From the NCBI RefSeq assembly GCF_028389875.1, contig NC_084674.1, positions 6,357,501 to 6,421,500 on the forward strand: a stretch of 64,000 nucleotides of DNA, read 5' to 3'. The DNA comes from Rhea pennata (taxonomy: Eukaryota > Chordata > Aves > Rheiformes > Rheidae). Within the stretch, counting starts at the first letter, position 1; every line of letters begins with the position of its first letter. The notes beneath the pieces were generated by a model, which worked only from the letters and a program-made list of their open reading frames with translations, had not been told where the DNA came from and ran no database searches. A program made the translations under genes and the position numbers. Below, one piece after another: positions 11,501 through 24,289 of the stretch.

Positions 11501-14500
11501 TAATTGAAATTAAAAGAAAAAATGAAAAGATGGATTTACTAGCTTATCTGCCAAATTCTAGATTTAAAAATTTATAATAAAATATGTGAAATAATATAAT
11601 TATATAATATATGAAGATTTTTTTTTAATGACTGAATTGATTTGCCCTTAGTATGATGTAGACAGGTTAATTTTAAAGAACTTAATAGGAAAAATGTTTT
11701 TGGTAGCTTTAGAATTTCATTGTTTTCACAGGTAAATTAATTAATGAAGAGCTTTGATTCTTTCATTATGGATGTGTTTTTTTGACTTGTGATTAAAGCA
11801 TATAAAAATATACACTTACTTTAAGAACATTTAAGACAACCTTTTACAAGCTGTTTGAAATGCCAGATAATCATGAAATTGTTCTAAAATGTTAATTTTA
11901 AATTAGTGAAATGTTTAGAATGAAAGAAGAGAGCAGTAGCATTTCGTCTCTTAAAGAGGAGTTTGCTCAGCGAATAGCAGATGCTGAAAAGAAGCTCCAG
12001 CTTGCATGCAAAGAAAGAGATGCAGCTAAAAAGGTAATCAGATTTTCAGTGGAGTTAATATTAATTTCAGATGAAAAATAAATTTATTGAGGGAAATCTA
12101 TAAAAATTAATCTCAGAAAAGTCATGAGATTGGCATGTGCTATTTCATGGAATTGTGAACTTGCATAAGCTGATCTTGACTTCCCAGACTGTTATTTCCT
12201 TGTGTTGACACGTGTCTTGCAGCCACGTCATGAGCTGAGTTAGGAAATTACTCAAGTTAAAGGTAGTCAGTCTCTTAAAAAAAAAAAAAAAAAAAAAAAA
12301 ATCCTCTGATCTCATTTACTGTGTGTCCACATATGTATTTGTTTTGGCTTGAGGGACAGGAACGGCTGAGGGATATAGTGAGGTGGCAAAGAGTAGAATG
12401 ACTTCTTTGGATGATTCATTGGTAGGAAGGTTAAGGGCTGATGCAGGATTTGTTTGGAATGAGCAAAGAACTCTGCAACAGCAAAGTTTGTGGAGTTTAA
12501 ATTTTTCTCTAGGAAGAGCCTTTTGGGGAGGAGGGCAAAAGAAAAGGTCATCAGTGTAATTTACTATGCTTTGAGATATATATACATAATTTTTGTTTTG
12601 TTTATATGAATAAATAGTCCTAAATATTTCGTTCTATTATTCAGGAAGTAAAGAATGTTAAAGAAGAATTGGCTACTAGACTTAATTGTAATGAAACTGC
12701 TGAATTACTGAAAGAAAAAGATGAGCAAATCAGAGGATTAATGGAAGAAGGTGGGGAATTAAAGATTTTTAATAGAAAAAGTTTGTAGAATAACTTGAAA
12801 AGTACTGCCTTCATATATGAGCCTTCTTTATATGGGAAAAAACACATTATTTGAGGCATGCTAGATATGTCTAAACTTCCAAACCATTTACTTAATAGCA
12901 AAGACCATCAGGAAGGTTCAGTCAAATATATGTGGCTGCAGCATTTATTAAAGGTGCTGTAAATTAAAACCAGGATGCAATACAGTTATCCATACATCAT
13001 TTAGATGAAATTTGACAACAACATTATTCAGGGCATTTCTACAGTATCTCACTTGCTTCTTTTTAATTTTGGGAGTAAAACATATTTACTAAATAACTTG
13101 TTTTGCTCCTGTTATAGTGAGCTAAATTTCTTTACTTTCAAAGACTTCACTGCCTACACTGTCATAGCGTATGTTAACATAGTAGTGAGGTCATTTCAAG
13201 ATTAGCTGGATTCAAAACTTAAAACTTGTATGAAAAAAAAAGAGTAAGTAAGTTGATATACATTTCATCATTATTTTTATGAGACTTAGTGTTATTTTTA
13301 TGAAACTGGGAAGCAGGGCAGGTGTCAGTGGAGACAGTTCATACGGTCATAGGCAGTATATGCTAACTTTATGTGCATTTTCTTCGTAGGAGAAAAGCTT
13401 TCCAAACAGCAGTTGCACAATTCCAACATTATTAAGAAACTAAGAGCAAAGGAGAAGGAGAGAGAAAATACTAACACAAGACAGAACAAAAAGATTAAGG
13501 AATTGGAAGAGGAATTGCAGCATTTAAGACAGGTGAGAAATTGTTTATGAAAAACCTTCTTAGATTAGCTGCAGGGTGGGTTTTTTGGAAGATTTCAGAT
13601 AGTACAACTCCTTTTTGTTGTTGTTGCTTGGAGATTTTTCAGATTCTCAGAATCTTGGAATGTGATTTCTGGGTGCATTCTCCCAGAGCGCAATTTCAAA
13701 GCAGTGTAGACTGATTTTTAGGTAACCTTAGACCCAGTGTGAACTGAGTCAAACTATCAGCTTCTTCCCACCAGAACTGCAGTCACATCTCATTCCTGCT
13801 GCTTGTTTGCGCTTGTACTTTCACTGGTGTGCATTTAATTTTGCATTGATAATGGGCAGACCAAACTCAGTTCACTAAAGCATATCAGCCAAATCTGTCC
13901 CAGCAAATTTTGGACAGGCTTTTTTGCTCAGTTAGTAACTTGAATCAGAATCTTGCAAGGAGCAACGTCAACATTAGGAAGTATGTGAAATAAGGTGGTG
14001 AAGAAGCCCGCCCCTCCTGAGGAGATGGGGAAGCAAAACCTTTCTCTTTTGGGAAAGTGTTAGATCAGTTTAGTTATTTCTGTGCAACTTCATCCTGAAT
14101 CAGCTCCCACAGCAGTTCTTGCTCAGATGGCGTGATCTAGCCCCTGTCCTGTGATTAGTCTGACACTTCTTTTTTTGTGCTCTAATAGGTGCTTGATGGC
14201 AAGGAAGAACTTGAGAAGCAGCATCGAGACAGCATTAAACAACTGAACAGTGTCGTAGAGCGACAAGAAAAGGATCTTAGTAAACTTCAGGCAGAGGTGG
14301 AAGATCTCGAAGAACAGAACAGAAGTGTCCAGGCAGCACTTGACAGTGCATACAAGTAAGCAGATATCTGTGTGCCTGTCTTCAGGCGTACATTCAGCTT
14401 TTGCTTCTTCTCTATTCCTTGTGCAGTGCTTGTGACGTGTTAAAATGATACATGATCAAGAAGTTATTCACAAAGTCATTATTGATATTGTATAAACTAT

Positions 14501-17500
14501 AAGAAGCATCGCATTTGTTCTCCCCAGGGAACTTGCAGATCTTCATAAAGCCAATGCTACAAAAGCCAGTGAGGCACAAGAAGCAGCCCTAAGTCGGGAA
14601 ATGAAGGCAAAGGAAGAGCTTAGTTTAGCTTTGGAGAAGGCCCAGGATGAGGCACGGCAGCAGCAGGAGGCTTTGGCAATTCAGGTGAGTCTTAAATATG
14701 GTGTATAAAGCTTTCTGTTGAAACAAATGAATATGCTTTGATGGTGTGTCCATCTCCCTTGTTTTTGTGTGGTTAGCATTGCCAAGTGGAATTTTTCTTT
14801 TTTTGTGTGTGTGTGAATCAGTTCCTTCTCTAGTAATAGTTGTGCTAAACACTAAATTTATTTTTAATTAAAAATCTTTTTAATTTTACTCACCTAAGTA
14901 AAATAACTCTGCTAGGCTGTATATTAATCTTATGATGCAGAAGTTGAAAAAATAAACTTGGATGATATTGTCCAGCGATGGATAAACTAGTGAAACTGTA
15001 TGTGCAAAACTCAAGCCTTTAACCTATAAACATGTCTGTCTTGTCTAACAGAGTTTAAAAATGATATAGAACTGTAGCAATGAATAGGTGATACTGTAAT
15101 TTTTTGGTAAGAGTTAAGTGTCGATCTGTCTTGTTTATTTAGGTGGCAGACCTGAGGCTAGCACTGCAACGTGCAGAACAGCAGGCAGCAAGAAAAGAAG
15201 ACTATTTACGTCAGGAAATCAGTGAGCTACAACAGGTAGTGTAGCAAATAAACAATACCAATTCATATTTGCAAGGAGAGTGTCTAAAAACTGGTTACAA
15301 AATGCTAGCCTGACTTTAGTAGTCTAAAGGATAGTATTTTTTTCTACTGGTTACCTTCGGTATGTGTCCAGTGTAGAAGAACAATAATTTTTTAATCACA
15401 TATTGAAAACAAAATCAGAATTTTCATGATGCTTTTGGAACTTAATACTATCGTTATAGTATGAGACAAAATGTAGCCATTAAGATTGTGATAATCCTTT
15501 TAAAATTTCTTTGTTTTGAATACTTCTTTAGCTTTTAGTCTTTCTTGATCTTACAGTCCAGAGAATAGATTGTTGGCAAAACGCTTCAGCTGGTTTCCAA
15601 AGGGAAAAGTGAGCTACGTAACAGAACTTGTTAAAGCACAGAAATCTAGGGGTTGGAAATAAAGATGATAATACTTGAATGTTGTGTTGAGAGGGAAAAA
15701 AATGAGGGAAGTTGCCTAGTTTAGGGACATTATTCATGTTTTATTTTAATCTTTAGCGGACTGTCAGATATGAACTGATAACTTGCAAAGTCAAGATTAT
15801 TTTTGATTAATCTGGCAAACTTCAAGTATCAGCACTCAGTCATGATACCAGATAAATTGCTCCTCCTCTCCCGAAATTAACTTTTTGATCTGTTGTTCAT
15901 ATATCTGAAAGTTGCACTTACATTTGGGATTTTGTACTTTACTGCTAGTTTGAACACAGATTTTTAAAATATAAAATGAATGGTATGTATTTGGCTGAAT
16001 TCTGTGATAACACTTTAATCTGTCATATAGTTTTAAAGTTTAATTATTTCATTTGTGATTTCAGAGACTTCAAGAAGCAGAGTCTCGAAACCAAGAGCTG
16101 AGTCAAAGTGTTACATCTGCTACACGGCCGCTTCTCCGGCAGATAGAAAATTTGCAAGCCACACTGGGAGCACAAACCTCCTCATGGGAAAAATTGGAAA
16201 AGAACCTTTCTGATAGGCTAGGTAGGTTTTAAATCAAGAGTCTCACAGTTCAGTAAAAGAGTAAAGATGTGATGAGTAGTAGGTAGATTAAGAGCTTGTT
16301 ATTTGCCAAAGAGTGGAGCTGGGGTTCAAGAGAGATGAGCAGAATGCTTTTATGTAAGGAAAACCGTTGTACTTTGGGTATTCTGCCAAGGTTCTTGAAC
16401 AGGTAGTTCACTGATTCTATTTAAAACACAAAGCAAAACTTAAGATTGGATGGTAGAGATATTAAGGTTTGTTTGTCCATACAGCATCTAAAAGAAGGAT
16501 GGACATTGAGATGCTGATAATAAACCAGTTTATTATTTATTATTATTTTATAAAATAATATAAAATATTTTATATTTTTATATTATATTGTCAAGCTTAG
16601 TGCTTAGATTCCATGTTGTAAAAGTTGAGGTGTAATCGTTCACTTGTAATTTTTTAGGCAATATTAGCTGATACAGTAGCAGTCTACTACTTTGAATAAA
16701 AAGATAAATATTGCATTCTAAGAGTATGAAGTCTCCTCATTTTGCATTGCTTTGTATCTCTAACTGTATGATGGAAAATATTTAATTTCCTTTGCAACAG
16801 AAAACAGACCCCCCTCCCCCAAAAAAAAGGGCCCAAAATTCCTTTTGATGCATGAACAGTTGATCCAAGTGAGAGATGTCTAGTCAAAAAGTTTTAAATG
16901 TTGTGTTTTTCTTTATTTTAGGTGAATCTCAAGCCCTTCTGGCAGCAGCTGCTGAGCGAGAACGGGCTGCTACAGAAGAACTTCTTTCTAATAAAGCTCA
17001 GATGTCTTCTACTGAATCTCAGAATAGTCTTTTAAGGCAAGAAAATGCTCGACTTCAGGCTCAACTAGAAGCAGAGAGAACCAGACTGAAGAAAATGGAA
17101 AATGAAAACAGTAGGTGAGTTGGATTCTTGGTTAACAGTGTTTCTTTAGAATTGTAGTGAAATGGAGTATGCCATCTCGCCTGACTAACTTCAGCAGATC
17201 TCTTTGGCTTCAGGTTGGAAGACTTGACTTTCTGAGTGTTGATACTCCTGTACAAAATGTTGACAACTATTGATACAGCTGCCCAACTTCTTAACAAGAT
17301 TTTATTTCATAGTCAAGATTGTCTGAAGCATGTTAATTTCACACCATTTTCACATGTCAGCTCTGTTTATGTTATGTACATGAACCTAAAGTAAATACAG
17401 GATGCTGACTTTCTCTACTTCTTTCTTTCCTCAATATAGATACGAGGTTGAACTAGAAGGTCTCAAAGATGAGTACGCCAAAACCCTTGAAGATGCAAAG

Positions 17501-20500
17501 AAAGAAAAGGTACCATCTATTCCAGCTTTAAACTATGTTATCATTGCAGTCTGAGCTGGCAGGATGTTCAAACTGTATTTGTTTCTGTAGATGCTGTTAA
17601 CTACTCAGTTAGAAATGGAGAAAATGAAAGTCGAGCAGGAGAGAAAGAAGGCAATCTTTGTGCAAGAAGCAGCAAAAGAGAAGGTACCAAAACCTGACAT
17701 TTCTGTTTTGTCTTACTGGGGCTGTTAAGATTCTAGCAGGTACCTAGAACCTGACGCTTGCGAGCAGCAAAATGGACTTGGATCAATACAGTAAATATCT
17801 ATATAACCTAAGCGTTAGGAATTTGGCTTTTTCTTTACTGTGACTGCTTTTTATTTCCAGTGAAATCAGTGCTTATGTGAAAATCTCTGAAATAAGTCTT
17901 GAATAGTATTCTCTCTGTTTAACCAGTGAAGAGTTAAAATATGGATAATGATTGTTTTTTCTCTTCTGATTTGTGAATGCTCTGGGACTTTGTCTTTTCT
18001 CTGAAGCTACTTGTCACCTTTGCTTGGAATACTGGCACTGCCTCCCTGAATTCCTGTTTTGAGTTCCATGGCTGTATGTAACATACAACATGCTTTTCAG
18101 CTGAAGTCACAAAACAGCCCTCAATAGCTAGTAACTTTATAACTGCTAATTAGCAGTTGATACTCAAGTGTAAAAGAGGTCAGTCTATTTGGAAATTGTG
18201 CCAATAAAATATGAGAAATTTCAAAGTTGAATTCATAACTTTTTTAAAAAAAGGTTTTCATTAACATGCCTTCAGAAAAGAGACATCCTTCCAATAGGAT
18301 GTCCTCCTTAACAGGCAGACATGCAAAACTGTACGCATCTCCTTTGGCTATTCAGAGAGGATTTCTTTTGGTGTAGTTTGCAACTTCTGTATCTTTGTTT
18401 CCTGAAATCTACTGAGTTGAATGTAGGCTAGTCTAGGGTGTTAGTAGCATTAAGTAATTCTTCGTTGTTTGAACTTGCATATGATTTAAGGGAAAAATGG
18501 CATTTGTAAGATTGTTCTATACATGGTGGTAGTGAAGGACATTGTGTTTTCCTTCACCATCTGCAATAAACCTTTTTCTTTACCTCTTTAACTGGTGATA
18601 TTTTTCTTGAAGGATCGGAAATCATTTGCAGTTGAAACAGTGTCCAGTACTCCAAGTATGTCACGCTCTAGTTCCATAAGTGGAGTTGATATGGCAGGTC
18701 TTCAGACATCTTTCCTCTCACAGGTATTTTCAGCTTTTTTGATAGGCTACTTCCCCCCCCCCCTTTTTTTTTCTTTTCAAGAAGTTTTCTTCATTTAGAA
18801 AATAAAACCCTTTCAAGAGCATATTGGTCTTAAACTAGTTAATTCTCACACAGAGACTTCCAAAACTTCCAAGATGTCCATCATTTATAGAGCATCTGTG
18901 AAAGATAGCATGAGCCTACAGTTTTTGCTGCATGGTACACATATATGTTTTAAATAGGTATGGTGTGCACATAGGTATGGTGTGCACATATACGTGCTAA
19001 ATTCATATGACTAATTTCATCTAGCAGAGTGAAATAACACAAATAGATCAGTGGGAGTCAAATCAGCTTGATTATACCAGAAGCCCTAGTTTAGGGCATA
19101 CCGCCACTCACTAGGCAATGCCATTGACTACTGTGGTCTGTGCAAAGTCTTTTGCCTCTGCTGCGTTCCTATAGATAGTCTTATCGGTGTCCAAGCTAAG
19201 AATTAATTGTGTATATGACATGAGAACTTGCTAGTAAGGCATTGTATCAGGTTGTATCTATTCATCTTAAGTTTCTGTTTTAAAAACAAACTTTTAAGCA
19301 TTGAAATACTTGCCTAGTAACAGTCTAACTTTAAATAAATTAATACTTTAGGAGAGGAAAGATTCCAAAGTGTACAGTGATTTTGTTTTGTTTTTGTTTG
19401 TGTAATCTTAAGTTTCTCTAATCTTCGGTTTATAGGAAGAGTCTCATGATCACTCATTTGGACCAGTATCTACTAGTGGGAGCAATCTTTATGATGCTAT
19501 AAGGATGGGAGCAGGTTCAAGTATAATTGAAAACCTTCAATCACAGTTAAAACTAAGAGAAGGAGAGATTTCACATCTGCAGGTACTATAGTCACTCAGA
19601 TATATCTTAATGCAACACTTGTAAATGGAATGATTAATGCAATTAGTTTTTGTTTACTATTTTTTAATTCTAAAAGCTTAGTCCTTGCTCATCACAGGAC
19701 TGTACATTTACTCTTCTCCTTCTATGACAGTTCTAGTAAGCAAGATAGCTGCTGGAGCTGTGTGTAGAGAAGAGCAAATTTAACTTGCCTATCTGAAAAA
19801 CACTGATCAGAATTGAGAAGAAAATGGATGCTATCTCATAGTCTGGTCTATGAAAAGCCTTTAAGTACTATATCAGAATGTTGATCCTTAGGTTATAAAT
19901 AAGCTAAATTCTTTCCTACTCCTAATTATCAAATGTGTTTACCTTAGCTGGAAATTGGAAGCCTTGAAAAAACACGATCAATAATGGCAGAAGAACTTGT
20001 TAAATTAACAAATCAAAATGATGAACTTGAAGAGAAAGTGAAGGAAATACCAAAATTGCGTGCACAGTTAAAGGTAAGTGTGTTTGTATTGTAAACCTAA
20101 GGTAAAATGAACACGTTTGTTTAATATCACCCCTATCAATTTAGGATCGTATTGACAAGTGTCCTTAATCATAAATCACCAAACATCCTGTGTTTTTTTT
20201 TAATAAGCGTAATAGAATATGATAACGCCTACTCCGTTACTAGGTAGTTGTTTCAAAATACAGAAATTTGTGCTAAACAATGGGTGCACACTAAATCAAG
20301 CAGAACACCTTTTTGTGTTTGTTTCATTTAAAACAATGGTCTGGAAGGCTCCAGTAAAGCGGATGTCTTGATAAACATCGTGGATTTATGAGAGCTCACA
20401 GAAGCTGAGTGAGTGCACAATTGCAATATAGGTAATAGGACAAATATATTTTAATTCTCTGAATGTATAAGTTATAAATGAAATACTGGAAATACTTTTG

Positions 20501-21044
20501 AAAATTACCAGTTTTATAAATACAGAATGTTAAACTTTCAAGTGAAAAATTTTGCAAACTGCATTTCTTCCTGTAATAAAACAGTGCAATTTGCTAACAT
20601 GTTTCTTAATGGCTATACAGTTGGACTTCAAGGCATATCAGTAGGTCCTCTGAAGCCAGCACTAGTTTACTAAAGGATCTTTGCCTTTGGAGTCTCTTTC
20701 TCTTACAGTTAGAGCATAAATCTAGCCATACTGAGAGAGTCAAAGCATAAAGTCTTTTTCGAATTTCTGTGTTTTCTAATGGAATAGTTATACTTTGATA
20801 AAATAATGCTGTGCTTATTTTTCCTACTGGTATAATACACTGTTCTAGCCACACTGGTTTTTAAATTTAGAACAGTCAAATAAATTGCATGCTGTTGCAG
20901 GATTTGGATCAAAGATACAATACAATTCTTCAGATGTACGGAGAGAAAGCAGAGGAGGCGGAAGAACTCCGACTAGATCTTGAAGATGTGAAAAACATGT
21001 ACAAGACTCAGATAGATGAACTTTTGAAACAAAGACAAAATTAA
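5590..21044 (+). CDS. TMF1: TATA element modulatory factor / golgin TMF (17 coding exons, complete)
   Basis: TMF1 is a long coiled-coil golgin that captures vesicles at Golgi rims and binds Rab6; it was first described as a TATA-element and androgen-receptor cofactor. Exons: 5590-5731, 7998-9244, 10938-11041, 11907-12033, 12645-12750, 13390-13532, 14189-14355, 14528-14684, 15143-15235, 16065-16221, 16922-17114, 17440-17509, 17591-17683, 18613-18723, 19436-19582, 19948-20073, 20901-21044. All are GT-AG. The lengths sum to 3327 bases, or 1108 residues plus stop (human, as recalled, 1093). Order: N-terminal MSWFNASQL capture segment (1-30), acidic Ser-rich region (48-463), coiled coil (about 464-933), Ser-rich break (934-970), C-terminal Rab6/TATA-binding-type coiled coil (971-1108). 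The ATG has G at -3; no earlier in-frame ATG was seen. Confidence 0.96.
5732..7997 (+). other. TMF1 intron 1
   Basis: This is the longest TMF1 intron apart from the 5'/3' flanks. It begins with a pentanucleotide CCCCT run (about 5746-5772), whose opposite strand is G-rich. The remainder is ordinary AT-rich sequence in which I see no gene or recognisable transposon. Confidence 0.6.
7998..9244 (+). CDS. TMF1: TMF1 exon 2: large acidic, low-complexity exon
   Basis: This single 1247-base exon encodes residues 48-463. It carries the conserved SENFFSAFLSPTDVQ and SNTPSPP stretches, then a highly conserved block from about DIEVLDHESVISES to SVSEINSDDELSG. Between these lies poorly conserved Lys/Glu-rich filler, which is where most of the length difference from human probably sits. 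No coiled coil is apparent here. The acceptor is a CT-rich tract ending in GTTTCAG and the donor is AAAG/GTAACT. Confidence 0.93.
12277..12301 (+). repeat. A25 homopolymer in a TMF1 intron
   Basis: A pure A-run that may be the tail of a decayed retrocopy, though no element body was recognised next to it. Confidence 0.9.
18613..21044 (+). CDS. TMF1: TMF1 exons 14-17: Ser-rich hinge and C-terminal Golgi-targeting coiled coil
   Basis: Exon 14 encodes the Ser-rich SMSRSSSISGVDMAGLQ hinge that interrupts the coiled coil. Exons 15-17 encode the most conserved part, including MGAGSSIIENLQSQLKLREG, LVKLTNQNDELEEKVKE and LDQRYNTILQMYGEKAEE. In the family this end binds Rab6 and targets the Golgi. The protein ends LLKQRQN, where human TMF1 as I recall it ends in a short Ser-containing tail, so the last residues differ slightly. 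Confidence 0.9.
18956..18989 (+). repeat. 17-bp exact tandem duplication in a TMF1 intron
   Basis: AGGTATGGTGTGCACAT occurs at 18956-18972 and again, unchanged, at 18973-18989. Confidence 0.93.
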
Positions 21045-21427
21045 CTCCTGCTGGAACTCTAATATTATTACATGATAAATTGTAAAGATAGTTGTTTATG
21101 TAAATGCTGAATTTAAATACCTTGTAAAGATGATAATTGTATCATAGAAAATGTGACTATATTACAGAGTTCATATGTTGGCAAAAATCAATGCTTTAAC
21201 AGTGTCTTGTACTGTCTGCAGTTAATTTATTTGTGCAATATTTAAAACTTCTTTTTTAAAATCATCCCTTTATTTAAGTTTTTACTAAACAGTGGACCAT
21301 TTTACATGTAAACAGTAGCAAAACAGATGGTTGAATGTTACCTCATGAGACAGCACTGGAAGGCATGAATTTTACTAAAGCAGCCCTTGATTCATAAACT
21401 CCTTATTCATGAAAATGACATTAGAAG

Positions 21428-21458
<31 letters not shown>

Positions 21459-22636
21459 CTGTTCAGAATATGGGGTTTTCTAAAATCTCATCAAGTAGTT
21501 TTCAGTAACAGAGGGTAGCAGTAGCTTTCTTTCTGAAGACAAATTAGTAGATATTTTTATGAAAGGAAAATCTCAGATTTGTACTTTCACATTCTGAATA
21601 TGTTAGGATGATAATTCTTACACAAACGTAGATTCATATAATGACTGTTTTACACCAAGTTCTCCAAAGCAGAGTGTGAGACTCAGAGCTGAAACTATTT
21701 TTACTGCTTCATCTTGTGTATTGCTCATGGTGTTTCTCATGAGTTATCCAGAAACAGCAAGCCTACTTGTAACTCTAAATGCGTTTAACTTTTAACACCA
21801 GAAATCTGAACTATTAAATGTTTGTTCTAGGGTTGGATGCAGATTTGAAACAGTAATTAAAACAGTAGTTGAAAAGAATGCAGAAAACCATTTAATAATT
21901 CCTGCTGCTCTCATGTAATCATTTCTTGTATATAAAGAGCAAGATTCAGACTTCTGAAAAGCTGTACTGTGACTTAATATAGTTCTCAAGCTAGTCTCCA
22001 GTGGCTGCTAAGTATTTCTCATGCCGTTCCTAAAGTAAGGTTGGTCAAATAGCATCCACATAGCTTGACATTTAGCTACATTTTGGGTCACGTCAGAGGA
22101 AACTTTTGAATTAGACCCTTGGGAATGCTGAGAATCGGAAGAAGCAGCTTGCTTCTTCCTGTCTGCATTCCAGACAGCAAATATTTCACTACATCTCAGA
22201 ATTTTAGCGGTGATAGATGTTCGTGTGAAATACTCTGCAGCTGAAATTCTTTGCTTATCATACTGTTGTCTCCATTGAAAGAGATTTCTTTTGCATCCGT
22301 GTGCATTGTAGTTTGTGTTAGAGAGCTCTGTTCCTGCTTGTGCGTTCCATGGACTGAAAGAGATGAAGAATGTGAACGCTGAGAAATTGCTTCTGGAGAA
22401 AAGCCTAAGTAATATGACGTATCTGCGTACATGAGGGATTTATTTCTGCTTGTGAGAATGGTTAGTCTCTGGAGTTTCATAGGCAAGGGTATGTCTGTGG
22501 AAAAGCCTAGTTCAGTTTGAGATTCAGACAGATGCTTTGAGTATTTCAGTAAAGCAATAGAATAAGAACACTAAAAATAGTCTTAACTTCCAATCTGTAA
22601 GAAATCTTAACTGCTTTAATAAAATACAGGCTTTTT

Positions 22637-22668
<32 letters not shown>

Positions 22669-24175
22669 TTCATGGGGAGGTGGGAAAGAATCTTACTATG
22701 TTAGTTTCATTTTGGAAACTAAGGTGAAACCATTTTTTTCATTCTCAAAGACAAAAATTAGCACTTTCATATTGAAGTTTGCTTGGTTGCTGTAAATTTA
22801 AAACACATGCTTGCATACCAAAGTTCTACTTGTTGGAACTTACTGATTTACTCTGTATTAAATCAGTCAAAATTATGACATGCAGCTGTTAGAAATTCAA
22901 CATTTTTAATAAACCAACTTTTAAGGAAGGTTAAATTTTAGGGTACCAAATAGTAATTTAATCTAGCAGTTTTCTATTGCAGTGAATCAATAAATTGCTC
23001 TTCTTCACCGTGTTTGTGTGTGTTTGAGTTTGTCTTTTTGTTACGTTTGTCTTTTTTTAACAATCTTGAGAGAAAAATGGAAGACTTCAAAAAAAAAAAA
23101 AAAAAAAGATTAATTTCTTACTTAAATATATTACTGCCAGGGGTTTCTGAATGTTTCATGTGTAATGTGTGAGTAGATACTTTTTAAGGATTGATACAGG
23201 TACAGTTTTGGATTTTTGCAAATATTTAGACTCTTTGGTTTTCAGTAAGAGTTTAGGTAAATTAGAAATGTTAACATGCAGTCAATGTTAACTGTTAGAT
23301 ATAAAGCACTTGTCATATATTTGATTTCTAAATTCTAAAGAAGTAGATGTAAATTTATAAATTGACTATTTTTGGCTTCTTTATTGCCTTTCAGTGCAGC
23401 CTTTTTACTAGCACATCAGAATCAAGTGGCTTACTGCATCTTAATCATCAAAACCTTAGAAAATAAAGTAGCTGTTGCAAAGTAGCTTAGACTTCTAAGT
23501 ATTCTCCCTTTTGGTTATCTTTGATTATAATTCTGGTATGCTTGTTCTGAAGAAACATTAATGTCTGCCAGGACACCTTAAGTTTTTTGCTATTACTAAG
23601 ATTGCCTAGAATAGTAATTTACAAAAGGAAAGGATTTAAATCAGAAAAGTGATGCCCACTTCCATTTAGATTTATTATTTTAAGAATATTCCTTGTTCAA
23701 GCAACTAACTTATACCTCATTTTTACTGCATATGCAAACAGGAAGAAATTTTATTTGAAGGCTTAGACAAACTATGCTGCTCAAATAGGGCTTATTCCTC
23801 AGTCCAGGGAAGACAGGGGAAAGGCTGCCGTTAATGTTGATGGGTTTTGGGTGTGGTTTGAGTGGAGTTGGGCTACTTGTACTCTCGCTTCTTTAGGCAT
23901 TGGCTTGCCTCCATCATGGGAAAAAAAAAAAAAAAAAAAGTGTTCAAAATCCTGTATATCTGCACACGAAAGGAATACTATTATTTTTTTTTCCTGTAAG
24001 ACAGGTTTGTTACAATTTGTGCAAGTACGTTTTGCTAAGGGCTTTAATGATCTTGACTATGAAACAAAATGGATTATTGCACAGTGCAAATTGAACCCTT
24101 GGTTTCTAGTTGTAAAATGTGTATAAACTGTATAAAGCATGGGTCAGGGTAAAATAAAATTTTATGCTAAGAATG
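21045..24175 (+). other. TMF1: TMF1 3' UTR
   Basis: About 3.1 kb of AT-rich sequence follows the stop codon. AATAAA signals lie at 22618-22623, 22908-22913, 23462-23467 and 24153-24158; the last has a GT/T-rich stretch after it and is the best distal end. Several give plausible shorter UTR forms. The UTR carries long T or A runs (21430-21456, 22632-22670, about 23090-23107, about 23921-23939). No conserved frame is present. Confidence 0.7.
24153..24158 (+). terminator. Distal poly(A) signal of TMF1
   Basis: AATAAA is followed within 30 bases by a GTGAGCTGGTTTTTATT tract, a typical downstream element. It is the last such signal before the EOGT CpG island. Confidence 0.65.
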
Positions 24176-24208
24176 TGAGCTGGTTTTTATTTAACATACA
24201 GATAATGA

Positions 24209-24235
24209 TTTTTTTTTTTTTTTTGGGGGGGGGGG
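24209..24235 (+). repeat. T16-G11 homopolymer junction between TMF1 and EOGT
   Basis: A run of about 16 T is followed directly by about 11 G in the short gap between the TMF1 poly(A) signal and the EOGT promoter. It is a likely sequencing-error and slippage site. Confidence 0.9.
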
Positions 24236-24289
24236 TTGGTGTACGAACTTAGCAGTATGAAAGAAAAACAGGACTGAGGTTGGGACGGG

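Noticed and set aside
12277-12301. Processed pseudogene ending in the A25 run
   Set aside because: Upstream sequence shows no recognisable coding remnant and no target-site duplication that I could identify.
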